Positions 55,696-64,000 of a DNA stretch of 64,000 nt are shown here, in pieces. Source of the DNA: Arthonia radiata. Lineage: Eukaryota; Ascomycota; Arthoniomycetes; Arthoniales; Arthoniaceae. The stretch spans positions 4,037,453 through 4,101,452 of the forward strand of contig PSQN01000017.1 in assembly GCA_002989075.1 (NCBI GenBank), given 5' to 3'. Position 1 is the stretch's first letter. Each line of letters opens with the position of its first letter. The position numbers and the translations under genes were made by a program. Below the pieces are notes generated by a model. The model was not told the DNA's origin. It was given only the letters and a program-made list of their open reading frames with translations, and did not search any database.

Positions 55696-57432
55696 ATCCA
55701 CTCATACCTGCTGGTAATGTTGGGCGCTGATATGAGACTGCAGTCATAATCACGACGAATGAGCACAAATTCGGCAAACAACCCGCGCAAACGCGTAGCA
55801 GGAAAATGCGTAGCAGGGAACGTGTTTTTGTCCAGCGGCCAGGAGGCTGAATTATTCCTAGTAATAAGAAGGGTGTGAGAGTCAAGTCGATTCTGGCGGG
55901 GTGGCTACGGTATTGAAACGCAAGACCCGAGTGCCTCTATTATATACGATCCTCCAACTTTGTGGTTGATGCATTCGGTCCGACAATTGTCCAGGAGTTT
56001 GGGTCAGTGACACTCCCAAGCAGTCACAGCTCCACGTCAGCGCGCGAAACATGTCAACATACACGCAGAAACACTGAATGCAGGCGTGACTGTGTCGACA
56101 GAATGGCCTCTGGGCCTTTGACTCAAGTCTGTTGAGCTTGGCTATCAAGTCTGGTACCGCGAATCAGCATCGAGTCTCTTTAGCGTCACGCTCCCCAGCG
56201 GTGCGCCACACCATGCCAGGCGCATCATGAGACGTGAATGATGCTCACATGATCTAAGGATCGAGTCTATTCGCATGAAGATAATAAATGAGACAACTCC
56301 AATCTTCACAATGACAGCTTTCACAGCTACCACAGCTTTGACAAATCCCCAACAGCTTAGAGCAACAGAGTATAAGGCTTCGGAGTCTCGCACCATGCCT
56401 GCACTCCTGTGAATTTTGAGCTGGCTACTGCTTTGATGCCAGCCTGTACGGGCGTGCAGCTGACACAAAAGTGGTTCTAGTGTAATGGGCAGCCTGTCCC
56501 GGGACGGAACCTCCGTCGTTCCACTGCGGCCGTTGTTCCATGTTGAAGGGCAGACACTCTAACCGAGTCAAGCTGACGGCTACTCATTGCTCGGCACAGT
56601 CCAATATGGGGACAACATCAACTTGGACCAGTGAGCGATCACTGATAGAGCCTTGACCCTCTCGGGCAAAAATGGCGAGCACTGAAGATCGTCAAGCACC
56701 GTGACAGGCTCGGCAACTCAAAGAAAACCCGCAAGACTGAAGGATCAAGATCGAAGAGACACTTCGCCGCAACGGGCTCCGATCACGATGCCCTCCAGCT
56801 CAAAAGAGCTAGCAGTACGTACGAGTACAACGACGATGTACGGTATGTCCCTTGTGTATGTCGTTGCGCAATTCTCCGGCGACTAAAGCTTGCAATAAGC
56901 CATATTGGACTAGAACGGCACTAAATCCCCTAGTCAACCACAGATAAGCACACGTTGAGGCTCTGCTCACCGGGTTTGCTCCACGTTTGGGCTCAGTAGC
57001 GTTGGGGTTCACGACACCTGTGTGGCTCTGGGGAAGCTCTCATCCCGAAATTGCACTTGTTGCCTTTGAATGCGACCATGTTCCTTGGGCGCCAAGACAT
57101 ACGCACGCTCACCCAATGGTTTCGAGGTCTGAAAAGATTACGCATACGGACGATTCTGGGTGCTCTGACACTGCTGATTGGCCCACAAAGTATCAGTGAC
57201 GAGGCTTGTAGAACTTTGTATGTCGCAGCCTGCAATGCATATCGATTTTTCGAAACATTGAGCTTTTTGCCTTTGACTGCTGGTCAGACACCATTGCTCC
57301 TTCTGTAGTGGTTTCTTAGACACCGTGCACGCGCGCACAGTCCCTTGCAAATACATTCAAGATACAGCCTGTAGTCTGCTCCTGTTCAACGCATTTATTC
57401 GAACAATCACATATCATTACTGCTACCACAGT
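55696..57432. other. Gene-free stretch between EHD3 and the bZIP gene
   Basis: About 1.7 kb. Only short open frames without family resemblance are present (for example 56,701-56,886 and 57,051-57,308). A tRNA-like string near 56,475-56,580 was examined and rejected. The right part (about 57,300-57,432), with a pyrimidine-rich leader, is probably the bZIP promoter. No repeat was recognised. Confidence 0.5.
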
Positions 57433-57654
57433 CATGGACGTTCAGTCTCCTCATTATGCCACCGACGAAGGCGAGAAGCAAAACCCAGGTATGTGCAAAG
57501 CTTCTCTGAACTCTTTGTAATTCTCTCGTCACAGCAACACAACAGACACTTGCATGACGTGAAGCGGTGGCTCTATCGCAGCGAATGCGTTCGCAAGGAA
57601 CTTCGATGCGCAATTCAGCAAGCATACTGACGCAGGCGCCTGCTAGGTCATGGG

Positions 57655-58895
57655 ATGGTTCTGCAATCGCACACTACCTCCGCATCTGCTGTTGGGTATC
57701 CTCAAATTGGGTACGACTTCTCTCAGTATGGGCGGCAGCACCCAGGGCTCTCTCTCCAAACACAGCACCAATATGATCCCTTAAATCAGCCTGTTGCTTC
57801 GCCCTCGGAGATCTCTCCTCATAACAACAGAGAGGACGCTCCCATACAGTATAACCACCGTACGCTCGGCTGGCAAATGAGCCCATTCCAAGGTCTTCCC
57901 CACCAGCCTGTCCACGATTTTGGTCAACGTCCCGAAGGCTACATTACTAACAGTTACGGCCTATATCACCCATTCACACCGCGACATGGTCACCCAAACT
58001 CCAATGGCGAAATCTATGATCCATATAATCACAACCAGGGTATAAACAACCCTAGTTATTCATCGTTCGACTCCAACCGCACGGCGGACTCAGGCTACAT
58101 CACAGGACCAAGGGAGTCCAATGCGTCCACAAATCCACAGGCGAGCTTCTCGACCGCTCAAAGAGCGAGTCAGCATCAGATCACGGCCGACCAAGATTCT
58201 CAGGTCCAGTTTTCTGTTGAGGCGCAAGTTGCTAGCCCCACTGAGGGCCAAACGTCATGCGAGCAGCGAATTGCTCCCAAACAACCCAAGTCACCGAAAG
58301 AAGAGGAGTCAGTCCCGGCAGCAAAGAAGCCCAGCAAGAGAGGCAGCGGACGCAAGCGAAAGCGCGAAAACCTGACCCCTGAAAGTGAGCTGAGTGAGCG
58401 GGAGATCAAGAGACGTGCCAACCTCGCACGCAACCGTGACGCAGCAGCCAAGTGTCGCGACAAGAAGAGAGAGAGGGATACCAGAACGAAACACGAAGCA
58501 GGTTACCTCAAAGAGCAAAATGATCAATTGAAGGGTGAATGTGAAGCACTGATTGGCGAATTACGTGGGTTGAGAGAAATTCTCTGCGTTGTCGCGCCGG
58601 AGAAATTGGAAAAATTTGGTTGCAATGTGCTGATGGCGCTCCTGGGAAACCAAAAATGGTGGCAGCAGCTGTGTAGCAACTCCTGTGACACCGCAAAAAT
58701 CAACGCGATCAAGCAGAAGTTGATGGGGAAAGAGCGCATGCTTTTCGGGCTCGAAGCTGTAAGTATACCACCACTCCCCAAGATATCAGGAAATCAGAAG
58801 ATAAAGGTTAAGGAACGCAACTGACCGATAATCCTTAGGACGCACATTTCATCGAAGGAGTCGACGACTCAAAGATCGAGGGTATTGAAGACTGA
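57655..58895 (+). CDS. bZIP transcription factor
   Basis: Exons 57,655-58,758 and 58,839-58,895 (80-bp intron GTAAGT...CTTAG) give 386 aa. The N-terminal ~200 residues are Gln/Asn/Ser/Tyr-rich and disordered, likely an activation region. The basic region is ANLARNRDAAAKCRDKKRER, with the N..AA..CR pattern of bZIP proteins. A zipper follows with Leu at heptad spacing (YLKEQNDQLKGECEALIGEL). The end is acidic (IEGVDDSKIEGIED). It resembles the ATF/CREB-type fungal bZIPs involved in stress and development; the exact subgroup is not certain. An upstream exon is possible: ATG at 57,433 (MDVQSPHYATDEGEKQNP) could splice from a GTGCAA donor to the GCAG before 57,632 in frame, adding about 25 residues. 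Confidence 0.85.
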
Positions 58896-59698
58896 CCGGC
58901 TCACGACCTAAAAGCCAGCAGCACTCGGAACTCTCATCGGCGCAAATGCTGACTAAAAGATGAGGACAAGGTCGCAGGCTACAGGGATACAGACATGGCG
59001 TATGGACACATGACACGCGGCTACGAACGTCAAGACTGTTACGGCTGAGAGACAGACTAGGTAACAGGTCGGGCGCGTTGATCAAAGTGCTTGCGTAGAC
59101 GCGTCCTTGGACCGGCGTTGGGATCGCACATGGATGCTTCACAAGCTCTTTCATAATCGTCATTTACTAGTAAAGAACGTCAAAAACCATTGCTGATTTT
59201 CGTTGTCTGCTGCACCATCGCATACGTTATTGCTAGGGAGCAACCAAAGCATTCACAGCAGGTACGTGCTTGTCGAGAGCATCGCCGACGAGACAGAATT
59301 AGCTGGCGTTGAGCCCCGCGTTGAGCCTTGAATGCGATGAGCAAGTTCTGAAGGCGCTTCGTAGGGCGAGCTGCTCTCCTTGGCTTGAAAATTGAGGGTC
59401 GTGAAGTAGCAATGACAGCAAGACGTCAAGTCGACTGACACGGAGCCTGCCACAGCGATCGACCGCTAGCACGGTTCCTGCCGCCGTTGCATTTTCGGTA
59501 CCTGCGCTAGCCTTTTCAGATGCAGGTCACGCTCCCTTCGTGGCCAGATAATCTCGCCGTTACTCAGCTGGGTCGACTTCCCCCTCCCTGGTCCACCACA
59601 CTCACCCAAAGTCGCTCCTTGTGCAATAATCACGTCAACGCAGACCCTTGTGCGATTGCTGCATCGATTCTGATGTGGGTCACTGGCCCACCACACCA
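58896..59698. other. Intergenic region between the bZIP and Sec2-domain genes
   Basis: About 800 bp. It holds the bZIP 3' flank and the promoter and leader of the next gene. Short minus-strand frames (58,849-59,163 and 59,466-59,699) are not gene-like. Confidence 0.5.
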
Positions 59699-60912
59699 AT
59701 GGAGGCCGAACGAGTTTATTTTCGCAAACCTGTCCAGACTGCGACCATCGCGCCGTCGCCTAATACGGCGTTCAAGCGCAAGCCTATCCCAGCAGTAACG
59801 TCAACGCCACCGACACCTTCCAAGCCCGCGCATGACGGGAGGCATGGAATTTGTCCGCATTGCGGTACAGACAACATGAAGGATACGAGTGAAGATACTG
59901 GCAATGACACCCTCTCGAAAGAGGCGCAAGGGCGCATCACAGAATTGGAGGCCGAGGTCAGGAACTTGACTGGAAAAGCAAGCGCAGCTGGTATGTTGTC
60001 ACTTGTTTAGTTCCCAAGTCCCGCGCTTGCTCTGTGACGACAGCTTCTGGGCCGTTTGACGCAACGCCCGTCGCTCTGCGAGAGCTTTCTTTGCGGTCGC
60101 TTGCAGTAAAGGACAACGCGTATTAATCAACTACTTTACTGACTCCGCACACAGCCGATAAACTCGCAGACTACGAAGATGAGCTACGGAAATTAAAAGA
60201 AGCCCAGGCACGCCCACCTACGCCCTCACCACCTGCCGCTGGCGGCACCACACCCTCGCCCAGATCTACGGTGGAGAACCTCAAAACGACACGAGAAGAG
60301 GAAGACACGGTGTCCGAGCTACCACCTGCGCCACCTCCCACGCAAATACAGCCAGCGCGACCAGGCGGCCTCGGTCGCGCACTCACCACCACGCGCATCA
60401 CGAACTTCCTAGCCGCGCGCCGCAATTCGCCAGCTTCACAGACAGCGTCACCCGTGTCGCCCGCGAACGAAAATGGCACGCCGCCGACGAACGAGTCAGA
60501 TCTCAATGCACGTTTGGTGGAGGCGGAGAAGGCGCGCACGGCCGCGGAGAAGAAGTTGACACAAACGAATCAAGAACTAGAAGAGTTATCTGCATCGCTG
60601 TTCCAGTCCGCCAATGACATGGTCGCGAACGAGCGGCGGCAAAACGCTGAGCGTGAAGCGGAAGCCGAGAGAAAAGCAAAGGAACGCGAGGATCAGTGGC
60701 AGCAGTGGCAGAGGATGGTGAAGACGAATGAGCGCGCGGCTGCGGCTAGGACGAAGAAGCTTGAGGACAAGGTCAAGAAGCTTGAGCAACGCGTGCAGCT
60801 GCTTGAGGAGCGCGAGAAGTCGAAGGCGGAAAGGCTGGAGAGGCTGGAGATGGCGATGAAGCGCGCTGCGAGAATGAGGAGCTTGATTGGACCTATGTCT
60901 GTGCCGGGGTGA
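59699..60912 (+). CDS. Sec2p-domain protein, probable Rab guanine-nucleotide exchange factor
   Basis: Two exons (59,699-59,990 and 60,155-60,912) give 349 aa; the 164-bp intron is longer than most here. The N-terminus has a CPHC pair (HGICPHCGTDN). Heptad segments (AQGRITELEAEVRNLTGKAS, DKLADYEDELRKLKEAQ) flank the intron, then comes a Pro/Thr-rich linker. The Sec2 coiled-coil signature follows (TQTNQELEELSASLFQSAND, then MVANERRQNAERE). The C-terminus is a Lys/Glu-rich coiled coil. Role by family: activation of the Sec4-type Rab GTPase on secretory vesicles. It could also be a shorter paralogue, as yeast Sec2 is over 750 residues. Confidence 0.75.
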
Positions 60913-61479
60913 CGATGATGGTCGACATTGTCCGTCTCTTCTTCATCACCAGCCAGTTGGCAAAGATGGCTTGCAAGCGCCAGGTGCCGTACATCAGGCA
61001 TGCCCGGAGCGCACTCCAGACGTCGTCGGCTCAGCAGCAATGATCCGGGTCGAGTCCTTCCTCACGGCTAAGAGCTACGCGCGCTACTAACAGCATTCAT
61101 ACCGGCCATATAGCCAAGTCGATCGACGATATACGAGGATTTGATGGTGAGGAATCTGTAGAACTAGACTCGTGATGTGTACGATGCGACATTGAGTGTA
61201 CGAATACCACGAGATGGAGGGTTCTCCAGCAACCACCATGAGCTCTGCGGAAACATGACTGATCCAGTTGATACTTGTATACCCATCAACCATACATATA
61301 ATTCGAGATTCACGTTATTGGTCACGAGGCGTCTGTCTCGACGATCAGTTAATAGGTGCGGCAGGGTCTACCGTTTTTGGCCGAATCTACCCGAAACTGA
61401 CCGTATACTGCCTTTGTTCTTGGATTGCATGTATCGTTCGACAGTGCTCTGGAAATGATGAGTACCTCTTCCGCATGCT
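60913..61479. other. Intergenic region between the Sec2-domain and HAD genes
   Basis: About 570 bp with no credible gene. It holds the 3' flank of the Sec2-domain gene and the promoter of the HAD gene. Confidence 0.5.
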
Positions 61480-63321
61480 ATGGTACGATGTCTCTCTCAC
61501 AGCGCCGTCAATCGACTGCTTAGGTCCGGCTATGCGCAAGGAGTCCCGTATCAACTAGGACATGTCGTTTCTCTTACTCACACTGGCGCGGCCAGTCGCA
61601 GATCCCTCTACTCTGGCAGGCGACGGCTGAGCGACGATACTGATGGATCGCTTTTGGAAGACAGAACTGGCCAAAACAACGGCGCTGGCCGGTCGACTAC
61701 ACATGATGAGGAGAAGATGACCGAAGGTTCGAGCTCCCCCGGCGATGCTGGAGATGCACTGCCGCAAGCTCGAGGAGAGCATACGACGGGTCAGACGCTC
61801 GATGATAACGTGCAGCAACCGGCCGAACCACTTGATACAGTGACTTCCTCACTTGATAAGTCGCCGCAGCCTGATGAGCTATCCTCCTTTGCGCCAGCGA
61901 CCGACGATCTCACTAGCCCCAGACATGTTGGTGGCTCGCAGAGGGATAGGGGCATGTGTGATCTCGAATCGAGCAGGGAAGAGTCCAGCGGCATGAGAAA
62001 TGGCAAGCAGAAGCACAGATTCAAGATTCCCCAAGGCAAACCGTACTCGATACCTGAGCCGGAACTTTTCAACATGCGACGGACAGAGATGCGAAACAGG
62101 ATCAAGGGCAAGAGTGAGGACGAGATACCGAGGGCGACATGGTTCGCAAGTAGAGCAGGCGCGCCGCTGTTGTTGACCTTCGATGCCTTCGACACGCTGT
62201 ACACGCCCAAGGAGCCGGTGCCTAGACAGTACGCGAAAATTGCGAGCAGATTTGGCTACAATGTCAGTGAAGAGGAGGTGGGAACACACTTCAAGAAGGC
62301 ATTCAAGGCCGTCTCCGCAGAATATCCACACCAAGGCCAAGGCAAACTACACTATCGAGAGTGGTGGGCAAAAGTCATTGAGCAGACCTTTGAGCCCTTC
62401 AAGATGTTCAGAAGGCCGTGGCCGGACTCTGATCTGACCGATAGACTTTATGAAAACTTCTCTTCCAGTCGAGGCTACAAGTTGTTCCCCGATGTGGAGG
62501 AGCTACTCTCTCTCATTGGCACTTCGTGGCAAGCAAAGGACTGGCCTCCTAAGCGGACCATGCTGGGCATTTTATCGAATTCAGACCCTCGCCTGCGCGA
62601 CATCATGACCTCTTTCAATCTAGCCATCCAACAGCCGAACACACTTTCGCTGTATCCACCTCGATATGCACCGGAGCATCGCAACGATGATGCTCAATTC
62701 GGCCCTGCGCGATTCTCATTTGCGACATTATCCTACGAATGTGGTTATGAGAAGCCTGACGAGCGCATCTACGGTCAGGCGGTATTGGACGCACAGGCGG
62801 TCTTAGATGACCTCGATCCATTTCAGCGACTCAACCGATCTGGCAGGTATTTGCTGAACAAAGTTCGTGAAGAATTCCAATTTATGCACGTCGGCGACAG
62901 TCTCGAAAAAGACGTCCTGCCAGCTTTGCGGCGAGGTTGGGACGCAGTCCTGCTTGATCGATCCGCGACAGAGGCCGTAACTGAGCGTGAGCTCGCTGGC
63001 ACAGACCACAAGATCACGGTGATTAACAGTCTAATCTGCTTACCGCAAGTCGTCACGGAGGAGCGCTTGCAAGCGGGACTGGATGCACGTCTGGGGCGAG
63101 ACAGTCGATCATCCGAGAACAGCAGCGAGAATAGTGATCCGCTTTCAGATCTGTCCGAAATCCGTCGATTGAGGCGAGAAGGCCGTCAGCCTCGCCAAAG
63201 GTCAGATAAGCGGGGCAGGCGTGCAGCTCCGCAAGAAGATGCTGCGCCAACAGACACCGGGAGCATATACACCCATGGTCGGCAGGATGGCCATGGGGTG
63301 CGAGACCGGTCCGAAGGATGA
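61480..63321 (+). CDS. HAD-like hydrolase with long disordered N-terminus
   Basis: A single exon of 613 aa. The HAD core starts near residue 233 with LLTFDAFDTLYTPKEPVPRQ: FDAFDT provides the nucleophile and second Asp, in the DxxxD spacing seen in HDHD3-like proteins. Motif II is GILSNSDPRLRDI, the motif III Lys lies in YECGYEKPDERIYGQAV, and motif IV is HVGDSLEKDVLPALRRGWDA. The N-terminal ~230 residues are basic then acidic and disordered. The first 40 residues (MVRCLSHSAVNRLLRSGYAQ) could be a mitochondrial presequence. Family members are HDHD3/DREG-2-like phosphatase-fold proteins of unknown substrate. The C-terminal ~80 residues are Arg/Ser-rich. Confidence 0.85.
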   Translation: MVRCLSHSAVNRLLRSGYAQGVPYQLGHVVSLTHTGAASRRSLYSGRRRLSDDTDGSLLEDRTGQNNGAGRSTTHDEEKMTEGSSSPGDAGDALPQARGEHTTGQTLDDNVQQPAEPLDTVTSSLDKSPQPDELSSFAPATDDLTSPRHVGGSQRDRGMCDLESSREESSGMRNGKQKHRFKIPQGKPYSIPEPELFNMRRTEMRNRIKGKSEDEIPRATWFASRAGAPLLLTFDAFDTLYTPKEPVPRQYAKIASRFGYNVSEEEVGTHFKKAFKAVSAEYPHQGQGKLHYREWWAKVIEQTFEPFKMFRRPWPDSDLTDRLYENFSSSRGYKLFPDVEELLSLIGTSWQAKDWPPKRTMLGILSNSDPRLRDIMTSFNLAIQQPNTLSLYPPRYAPEHRNDDAQFGPARFSFATLSYECGYEKPDERIYGQAVLDAQAVLDDLDPFQRLNRSGRYLLNKVREEFQFMHVGDSLEKDVLPALRRGWDAVLLDRSATEAVTERELAGTDHKITVINSLICLPQVVTEERLQAGLDARLGRDSRSSENSSENSDPLSDLSEIRRLRREGRQPRQRSDKRGRRAAPQEDAAPTDTGSIYTHGRQDGHGVRDRSEG

Positions 63322-64000
63322 CCAACTCGAATTGGTGCCCTGCAACAACCAAGAAGCACAACGCAGTAATAACTATTCCGTATAGGAGGATTGAGGTAAG
63401 AATAGAAATACATCCGCTACATGTCACTCCTCCAGGATTCACTATTGCCCACTCTGGGGAAAAGAGCACGGAGGCGGCTGTGTGGCTGGACCGGCCATAT
63501 ACAAGGTTTGTCAGCTGCCGCACCATTCGCAAGTTCCTGCGGGGGACGCCAGGCGATACCGCTTTAGGCCTAAGGTGGGGGCCGCGCATCTGCAGCTGTG
63601 CATCCAATTACCGGTCAGCCAGTGATCAGGTAACACAAGCCTGCCATCCCTTACGCCTCCTGGATTATTTCCCAGATCCGCCTATCAAGCCTGCAGTCTC
63701 CCAGTTGGTCAGGAGAAAGCGCGTACTGGACGCAAGATGAGTGGAGAGGAGCGTGCCATCAACGTGTTAAAAGTAGTAGCGGGTCTTGCATCCTGGCCGA
63801 TGGATCCGACTGGCAGCAAGACCACGGAGAGCAAACTGAACCGGATTGGTCTTGGCATCTGGTTGTTGTGCAAGCTTGTTGATCTGACCTGGTCACCGCC
63901 TCTCACTTATAATTCTTAGCTGTCGCCCCACAACCCACTATTCTAGACTCCTGCCAACCTGCTCAGCCATTCTCTTTGCTCTCCTGCCCACCCTCTTTTC
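63322..64000. other. Right end of the window, no gene called
   Basis: The HAD 3' flank is followed by about 600 bp without a recognisable gene. An ATG at 63,737 opens a 60-codon frame (MSGEERAINVLKVVAGLASW...). It could be a first exon of a gene extending past the window, but nothing supports it beyond openness. Confidence 0.4.

Noticed and set aside
56470-56580. tRNA-like string (TCTAGTGTAATGGGCAGCC; reverse strand CTCGGTTAGAGTGTCTGC).
   Set aside because: No acceptor stem pairs at either end, the anticodon stem does not close even with an intron, and there is no clear T-loop GGTTCGA box.
1-64000. Biosynthetic gene cluster, CRISPR array, or prokaryote-type operon.
   Set aside because: No polyketide or peptide synthase, terpene cyclase, spaced repeats or polycistronic layout is present. 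The single PLP decarboxylase and AB hydrolase are not neighbours of tailoring or transport genes.

Overview
This window is nuclear DNA from a filamentous ascomycete (Pezizomycotina), most likely a dothideomycete. The evidence is short GT-AG introns, mostly 47-60 bp, with CTNAC-like branch sites, compact genes on both strands, orthologues of core ascomycete genes, an F-box/LRR relic of a type I associate with Dothideomycetes, and an AT-rich island carrying the transition-only damage typical of repeat-induced point mutation (RIP). The species cannot be named from the sequence alone.

Layout. 1-2.0 kb: 3' part of a Trm3-type tRNA ribose methyltransferase. 2.3-3.7 kb: decayed F-box/LRR gene, followed by 1 kb with a diverged direct repeat and a possible 5S rRNA relic. 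4.7-10.8 kb: FHA-RING ubiquitin ligase (Dma type), mitochondrial processing peptidase alpha subunit, alpha/beta hydrolase, and a small membrane protein. 11.0-12.9 kb: a second F-box-like gene that looks broken. 13.0-18.8 kb: AT-rich RIP island with a fossil Ty1/copia element (two 219-bp LTRs) beside the 3' part of a Tc1/mariner-type transposase, possibly the outer element of a nest. 19.6 kb: a 79-codon small gene. 21-27.8 kb: VPS2, FZO1 and a PLP-dependent aromatic amino acid decarboxylase. 28-34.2 kb: a DUF7918-like gene and an Ams2/Spt21-like GATA factor. 34.6-46.8 kb: SMD2, a RhoGAP, SNF4, EFL1, an apparently frameshifted APH-type kinase gene, and PHS1. 48-55.7 kb: cohesin SCC3, mitochondrial TUF1 and 3-hydroxyisobutyryl-CoA hydrolase. 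57.4-63.3 kb: a bZIP factor, a Sec2-domain protein and a HAD-like hydrolase.

There is no metabolic cluster. Most genes are housekeeping: tRNA and ribosome maturation, splicing, ESCRT-III, mitochondrial fusion, import and translation, AMPK, cohesin and very-long-chain fatty acid elongation. Many sit as divergent pairs sharing 200-480 bp promoters (Dma/MAS2, VPS2/FZO1, AMS2/SMD2, SNF4/EFL1, APH/PHS1, TUF1/EHD3). I did not find a convincing previously undescribed system. The more unusual observations are the nested, RIP-damaged island with F-box-like relics on the same side; a GATA-type finger with a 68-residue loop; two inferred GC-AG introns; introns placed tightly around the P-loop in two unrelated translational GTPases; and an Asn-Gly repeat insertion in the decarboxylase. 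Exon boundaries were derived by hand from splice consensus, reading-frame continuity and remembered family sequence; no alignment was run.
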